From an uncultured Croceitalea sp. (GTDB lineage: Bacteria > Bacteroidota > Bacteroidia > Flavobacteriales > Flavobacteriaceae), in the NCBI GenBank assembly GCA_947499565.1, contig CANMOV010000003.1:310001-374000 (forward strand): 64,000 nucleotides of DNA. Reading direction: 5' to 3'. Shown piece after piece: positions 60,484 to 64,000 of the stretch (position 1 is its first letter; every line of letters begins with the position of its first letter). The notes below the pieces were generated by a model that did not search any database, was not told where the DNA came from, and worked only from the letters and a program-made list of their open reading frames with translations. The translations under genes were made by a program, and so were the position numbers.

Positions 60484-61383
60484 ATGTTGAAGAACACATT
60501 ATTAATATTTTTCCTTTCAATTTTTGGATTGGCAGTTAGCCAAACCACAGAATACTCGGGAATTGTCAAAGCCAAAGGAGATAAATTGCCATTACCAGGC
60601 GTAATTGTGACTGTCAAAGGGACACAAATTGGCACGCAAACTGACTTTGACGGAAATTTTAAAATCAGCTTACCAGATTCATTAAATGTACTTTCATTTG
60701 CCTACATCGGTTTTAAGTCATTGGACTTTAAATTAAGTGAAAATAAATTCATCGAAATCTTTTTAAAAGAAGATTGTACCATTTGCTTTTTAGACCACCA
60801 ACAAATTGGAATTTATGCTCAGAGCGGAGTTATTGGAAATCCACTTGGGGGTCAATTCGATTTGTCTTTCCCAGCCTTCTTTGGCGAATCAACATTAAAA
60901 ACTGGAATTGGCTATCAAACCAATTTCAAGGAAAACCGATTCTTGAATGCCTATGTCAATCTCGAACATTTATTTGTCGACTGTGGATTTAGCATAGACA
61001 TCAATTCTTCGATGAGAAATTTAAATTATGACAACAACATCGATTCGAATAGTTATAGTCTTGAAAGCGTTATCAACCTACGTGGAATACAAATTATGAC
61101 AGGTTTTAGCAACGTGGGTTATGTTGAATTGGACAAAAACAAAACTGTAAAGTCAAATGGACCATTTATTGGACTTGGAACTTGGCTTGGTCCACCATTC
61201 TATGCTTCAGTTAACGCTAAAACAAGTATATACAAAGATTTGAGTGAGTACCAAGTCGAAATTAAACGGAATTTCAAGCGACTTTCCAGTTTCATCCGCT
61301 ACAATAGGATTGGGAGTTTTAACGAAATAAGTATGGGAATTGGATATCAGTTCACTTATTATCTGAAAAAACGGGAACGATAA
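60484..61383 (+). CDS. Carboxypeptidase-regulatory-like domain protein with short barrel-like body
   Basis: 299 residues. It has a signal peptide (about 1-19, ending LAVSQ) and a CarboxypepD_reg-like domain (about 24-100, with GIVKAKGDKLPLPGVIVTVKG, TDFDGNFKIS and FAYIGFKSLDF). A beta-rich C-terminal part follows (LSFPAFFGESTLKTGIGYQTNF to MGIGYQFTYYLKK). The regulatory-like domain is the same kind as at the front of TonB receptors, but plug and full barrel are absent. It may be a small barrel or a decayed/derived receptor. The preceding bases read AATTAACCAACCAATG. The gene is followed 12 bp later by the compound inverted-repeat element, like a cassette with its recombination-site-like tail. 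Confidence 0.78.
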   Translation: MLKNTLLIFFLSIFGLAVSQTTEYSGIVKAKGDKLPLPGVIVTVKGTQIGTQTDFDGNFKISLPDSLNVLSFAYIGFKSLDFKLSENKFIEIFLKEDCTICFLDHQQIGIYAQSGVIGNPLGGQFDLSFPAFFGESTLKTGIGYQTNFKENRFLNAYVNLEHLFVDCGFSIDINSSMRNLNYDNNIDSNSYSLESVINLRGIQIMTGFSNVGYVELDKNKTVKSNGPFIGLGTWLGPPFYASVNAKTSIYKDLSEYQVEIKRNFKRLSSFIRYNRIGSFNEISMGIGYQFTYYLKKRER

Positions 61384-61395
61384 AAAAACGCATCA

Positions 61396-61522
61396 CAACA
61401 CGGTGTATAATTAATTGTTTGCTGGAAATTCAACAAGTGAATTTCCAGCAAACAATTATCTTTATAATAGGCGGACATTTTCCATTGGAAAAAATCCGCA
61501 ACTAATCATACACAAACCGTTG
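61396..61522. repeat. Nested inverted-repeat element (127 bp), cassette/attC-like or MITE-like
   Basis: Outer imperfect arms: CAAC plus GTGTATAATTAATTG (61396-61399, 61403-61417) pair with CAACTAATCATACAC plus GTTG (61499-61513, 61519-61522); 13 of 15 bases match in the main part. Inside are two hairpins: a perfect 20-bp stem (61412-61431 with 61439-61458, seven-base loop) and a second stem GCGGA/TCCGC with TTTTCCA/TGGAAAA (61471-61499). The element starts 12 bp after a stop codon and ends 30 bp before the next ATG. The architecture fits a folded recombination site or a miniature element; no integrase is seen. Confidence 0.8.
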
Positions 61523-61552
61523 GCATTCATTTTCCAAGGCTTCAATATAAAA

Positions 61553-62119
61553 ATGAAAGAACTTAATACGCTAAAAGAATATAGAAAAGCAAGGAATTAT
61601 ACCCAAGAAGAATTGGCCAAACAATCTGGGATATCAATTAGAACTATTCAACGCATTGAAAAAGGCTTGACCAAAGGAAGTGCCCATACATTAAAAGCAT
61701 TAGCAAAAACACTTCATATTGAAAGTACAGATATCATAATTTCAAATGAAGAGAACACTAGGGTTCATAATGATTTTTATAAAGTAAAACTTATGAACTT
61801 TAGTATACTCTCCGTATTGCTAATTCCTTTTGGCAATATTATTCTTCCGACTCTTATTTTTCTTGCTAACAAATCTAATAAACATGTAAACAGCACAGGT
61901 AGAAGAATACTTAGCATTCAAATACTAAGTACTTTTCTTTTATCTAGTCTCGCTATTAGCCTTTTTTTTATTTTTGGCCGAGGGAATGGCGCTATTCCCA
62001 AACCTGTCCCAATTATTTACTTTATATATACATCGGTAAACATCATTATTGTAATTCATACTTCTATTGCAATAGATAAGAAAAAACAAATCTTAAAATT
62101 CTTTCCAGACTTGATATGA
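61553..62119 (+). CDS. XRE-type HTH regulator with three or four C-terminal membrane helices
   Basis: 188 residues from ATG 61553 (MKELNTLKEYRKARNYTQEELAKQSG). A frame open from 61415 runs back into the inverted-repeat element and is not coding there. The HTH_3 domain (about 8-60) reads TQEELAKQSGISIRTIQRIEKG, then LKALAKTLHI. The rest holds membrane helices (LLIPFGNIILPTLIFLA, ILSTFLLSSLAISLFFIFG, IIYFIYTSVNIIIVIHTS), similar to DUF4870-like tails. It would act as a membrane-tethered DNA-binding protein. Tandem TGTCATAAAAA repeats lie just after it, ahead of the serine hydrolase gene. Confidence 0.85.
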   Translation: MKELNTLKEYRKARNYTQEELAKQSGISIRTIQRIEKGLTKGSAHTLKALAKTLHIESTDIIISNEENTRVHNDFYKVKLMNFSILSVLLIPFGNIILPTLIFLANKSNKHVNSTGRRILSIQILSTFLLSSLAISLFFIFGRGNGAIPKPVPIIYFIYTSVNIIIVIHTSIAIDKKKQILKFFPDLI

Positions 62120-62128
62120 CATCGTTAT

Positions 62129-62150
62129 TGTCATAAAAATGTCATAAAAA
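62129..62150. repeat. Tandem 11-bp repeat TGTCATAAAAA x2
   Basis: Two exact copies (62129-62139 and 62140-62150) lie 40 bp upstream of the -7 element at 62190 and immediately after the HTH gene's stop. They look like adjacent binding sites for the HTH protein. Confidence 0.6.
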
Positions 62151-62189
62151 TTGCAGATGACTTTTTTATTCATAAAGTCCCTATTCGAA

Positions 62190-62197
62190 TAGTTTTG
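62190..62197 (+). promoter_or_regulatory. -7 element of the serine hydrolase gene
   Basis: TAGTTTTG fits TAnnTTTG and ends 23 bp before the ATG at 62221. It shows that this gene has its own promoter behind the HTH gene. Confidence 0.5.
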
Positions 62198-62220
62198 AGT
62201 TCAATCAAAATAAAGCGAAC

Positions 62221-63999
62221 ATGAAATTACGAACACTCTTTTTTGCACTGCTCATTTTAATTTCCGGTCATACGTATTCTCAAAATCTGAATTCAAAAAA
62301 ACTTGACGAGTTTTTTAACTCACTTGAAAAACGAAATGAAGCCATGGGTAGCATTGCTATCTCTAAAAATGGAAAACACATCTATTCCAAAGCCATAGGT
62401 TATAGGACTATCGAAGGAAAAAATACAACGCCTTCAAACACAGCAACGCATTTTAGAGCTTGGTCCATTACAAAAACATACACAGCAGTTATGATTTTGC
62501 AATTAATTGAAGAAGGAAAATTATCACTCCATACAACCTTAGACACCTATTATCCTCAAGTACCAAATGCAAAGAAAATTACAGTGGAGTCGATGCTAAA
62601 ACATAGAAGTGGCCTATTTGACTATGTAAATGATACCGATAAATCCATAAGCCTGCATGGTATTGCAGATAAAGATTCAGTTTTAGCAATTATCTCTAGA
62701 CTTAAACCCAATTTTGAACCAGGGGAAGATTTTAGATATAGCAACACGAACTATCTGCTTTTAGGATATATTATTGAAATTCTGGATGAAGCTACCTATG
62801 AAACCTCCTTATTTAAAAGAATATCTTCCAAGTTAAATCTCAATAGCACCTATTTCGGCACAAATACCATAAGCAAACTTGAGAATATTGCTGAAACCTA
62901 TCACTATGATAGGAACTGGAAACCGGTAACTGGAGAAGCAAATTACAGCAATCATCTTGCAACGGCCGATGGAGGCATTGTTACTACACCTGAAGATATG
63001 ACGCTTTTTATTGATGCACTATTCAATGAACGCTTAGTTTCTAAGCAAAGCCTTAATACCATGCTTCAGGGTGAGGAACTTTATAGCCTGGGTTTAATGA
63101 AAAACCAATTCGAAAACTATGAAGGCTATGGTCATACAGGGGGGTGGATATCTGAATCCAGTCTTTTTTATTACCCTGAACACAAATTGGCCATCGCTTA
63201 TGCCACCAATGGAATTGTTATTAGAAAAGAAGATATCCTAAATAATGTATTAAAAATTGTTCTTAACAAACCCTTCGCAGTCTCTATGAGTAGAAATTTA
63301 CTAGCACTTTTGGTATTTGGAATTGGACTATTGTTATTTATAGTAGGTAAATTAAAATTCAAAAAAAATCTTAACACTAGATATCTACTTTACTTAGGAT
63401 ACATTATTGCCATACTATATTGGGCAGGAACCATTATCTCCGGTCTTTTATATGGAAATAGCTATAGTCATATAAGAGACGGCATACCAATATTAGATTC
63501 TTTTTACTCGAATTCTGGAACTTTTAATGCAACTGTTCAATTTACAATTTCTTTGTTGTCCATTCCGTTTATCTACAGTATATATAGAAGTTCTAAGCGA
63601 TTCAGTATTCACATTCTTCCTTTATTACCGTTGATTTTCATTCCAATCTATTTGATGGGATCTTCTTTATTTTCATTTCCTAATAATGTCTTATACCCAT
63701 TTTTTGCAAACTGTATAATCCTAAGTATTCTTAGCCCACTATTAGCTATTGTTCTATGGAGGAATAAAAGTTTATCAAAAATTAGACTAGGTGCTGTTAT
63801 CAGTTTCTTTTTGATGATAATTTCAATTTGCTTAATTATAAGTAGGTCATCTATTCCTGAACTTGTTCATACCTATTGGGGTATTATTCAAAGGATATTG
63901 TTTTTAGGGTGGACCTCATGGATTGTCTTCTTAAGCTTTTATTTTATAGAAATCTCAAAGCTAAAACTTCATAATGAAAGTAAGCTAGTCAACAAGTAA
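62221..63999 (+). CDS. Beta-lactamase-fold serine hydrolase with multi-helix membrane tail
   Basis: 592 residues, complete just inside the window end. It has a signal peptide (about 1-20, ending TYSQ), then a class C beta-lactamase/DD-peptidase-type domain (about 25-350). SITK near 82 is the SxxK nucleophile motif, YSN (in RYSNTNYLLLGY) near 178 is YxN and HTGG near 305 replaces KTG. After residue 355 about seven membrane helices follow (for example LLALLVFGIGLLLFIVG, ISLLSIPFIYSIY, IILSILSPLLAIVLW). This layout, an exported serine hydrolase tethered by a long membrane part, suits peptide or peptidoglycan hydrolysis at the membrane. It is likely linked to the membrane-bound HTH regulator before it. 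Confidence 0.88.
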   Translation: MKLRTLFFALLILISGHTYSQNLNSKKLDEFFNSLEKRNEAMGSIAISKNGKHIYSKAIGYRTIEGKNTTPSNTATHFRAWSITKTYTAVMILQLIEEGKLSLHTTLDTYYPQVPNAKKITVESMLKHRSGLFDYVNDTDKSISLHGIADKDSVLAIISRLKPNFEPGEDFRYSNTNYLLLGYIIEILDEATYETSLFKRISSKLNLNSTYFGTNTISKLENIAETYHYDRNWKPVTGEANYSNHLATADGGIVTTPEDMTLFIDALFNERLVSKQSLNTMLQGEELYSLGLMKNQFENYEGYGHTGGWISESSLFYYPEHKLAIAYATNGIVIRKEDILNNVLKIVLNKPFAVSMSRNLLALLVFGIGLLLFIVGKLKFKKNLNTRYLLYLGYIIAILYWAGTIISGLLYGNSYSHIRDGIPILDSFYSNSGTFNATVQFTISLLSIPFIYSIYRSSKRFSIHILPLLPLIFIPIYLMGSSLFSFPNNVLYPFFANCIILSILSPLLAIVLWRNKSLSKIRLGAVISFFLMIISICLIISRSSIPELVHTYWGIIQRILFLGWTSWIVFLSFYFIEISKLKLHNESKLVNK

Positions 64000-64000
64000 C

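Noticed and set aside
61396-61522. True integron array
   Set aside because: No integron integrase, no attI and only one element in the window. The element is described as cassette-like only.
61415-61552. 46-codon extension of the HTH protein
   Set aside because: It lies within the inverted-repeat element and has no conserved features; the HTH domain begins at 61553.
1-64000. tRNA, rRNA, CRISPR arrays, IS elements, phage genes
   Set aside because: Looked for on both strands and not found: no cloverleaf-like segments, no regularly spaced direct repeats and no transposase or integrase frames.

Overview
The window looks like a 64-kb piece of the chromosome of a marine-type member of the Flavobacteriaceae (Bacteroidota). 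The pointers are: AT-rich DNA; many genes without a Shine-Dalgarno sequence; several starts preceded by the Bacteroidota -7 promoter element TAnnTTTG; TonB-dependent receptors with N-terminal carboxypeptidase-regulatory-like domains (three full receptors and one receptor-like small protein); a eukaryote-type isoleucyl-tRNA synthetase; and Bacteroidota-typical families (DUF3108, PlpD-like patatin, DksA-like protein with a degenerate zinc finger). A genus such as Maribacter or Zobellia is possible but cannot be fixed by eye. No rRNA, tRNA, transposase, integrase, prophage or CRISPR array was seen.

Layout. 0.1-8.5 kb: outer-membrane section with two large TonB-dependent receptors (284-3007, 5235-8480, both minus), a secreted endonuclease/phosphatase-fold enzyme, a lipoprotein and a small membrane protein. 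8.6-17.7 kb: minus-strand run of pgi, an M23 peptidase, a tryptophan-dioxygenase-family protein, DUF3108, a patatin/surface-antigen protein and uvrC. 18.1-27.5 kb: formyl-THF cyclo-ligase, lspA, a DksA-like regulator, ileS, a helical repeat lipoprotein, a heme-receptor-like TonB protein and recO. 27.5-30.3 kb: gdhA and a trans-sulfuration enzyme.

30.3-41.1 kb: a DinB/ArsR divergent pair with a 9-bp-arm palindrome between them; a plus-strand cluster of racemase, short-chain dehydrogenase-like protein, ArsC/Spx-like protein and EamA transporter; then nitronate monooxygenase, bestrophin, YheT hydrolase, cytochrome c and small secreted proteins. 41.1-49.9 kb: SulP transporter, a PhyH dioxygenase divergent from an AraC regulator, convergent gpsA and glpD that overlap at their stops, and CvpA. 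50.0-56.5 kb: two tandem CAP-domain proteins around an inverted-repeat-rich spacer, ALDH7, an OmpA-like lipoprotein with a membrane helix-hairpin-helix protein, and a soluble acyl-ACP desaturase. 56.5-60.3 kb: metallophosphoesterase, then a fructokinase/amylosucrase pair that forms a compact sucrose pathway. 60.4-64 kb: a more accessory-looking end with a receptor-like small gene, a 127-bp compound inverted-repeat element, a membrane-bound XRE regulator and a multi-TM serine hydrolase.

Most of the window is ordinary core genome. The most unusual signals are non-coding: the nested hairpin element at 61396-61522, the palindrome cluster between the CAP genes, and a recurring module of hairpin plus TAAATAACCAACC near transcript ends. 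Some proteins also deviate from their family motifs (HxC M23 peptidase, SDR without YxxxK, DksA-like protein with one cysteine). No clearly new multi-gene system could be demonstrated from sequence reading alone.
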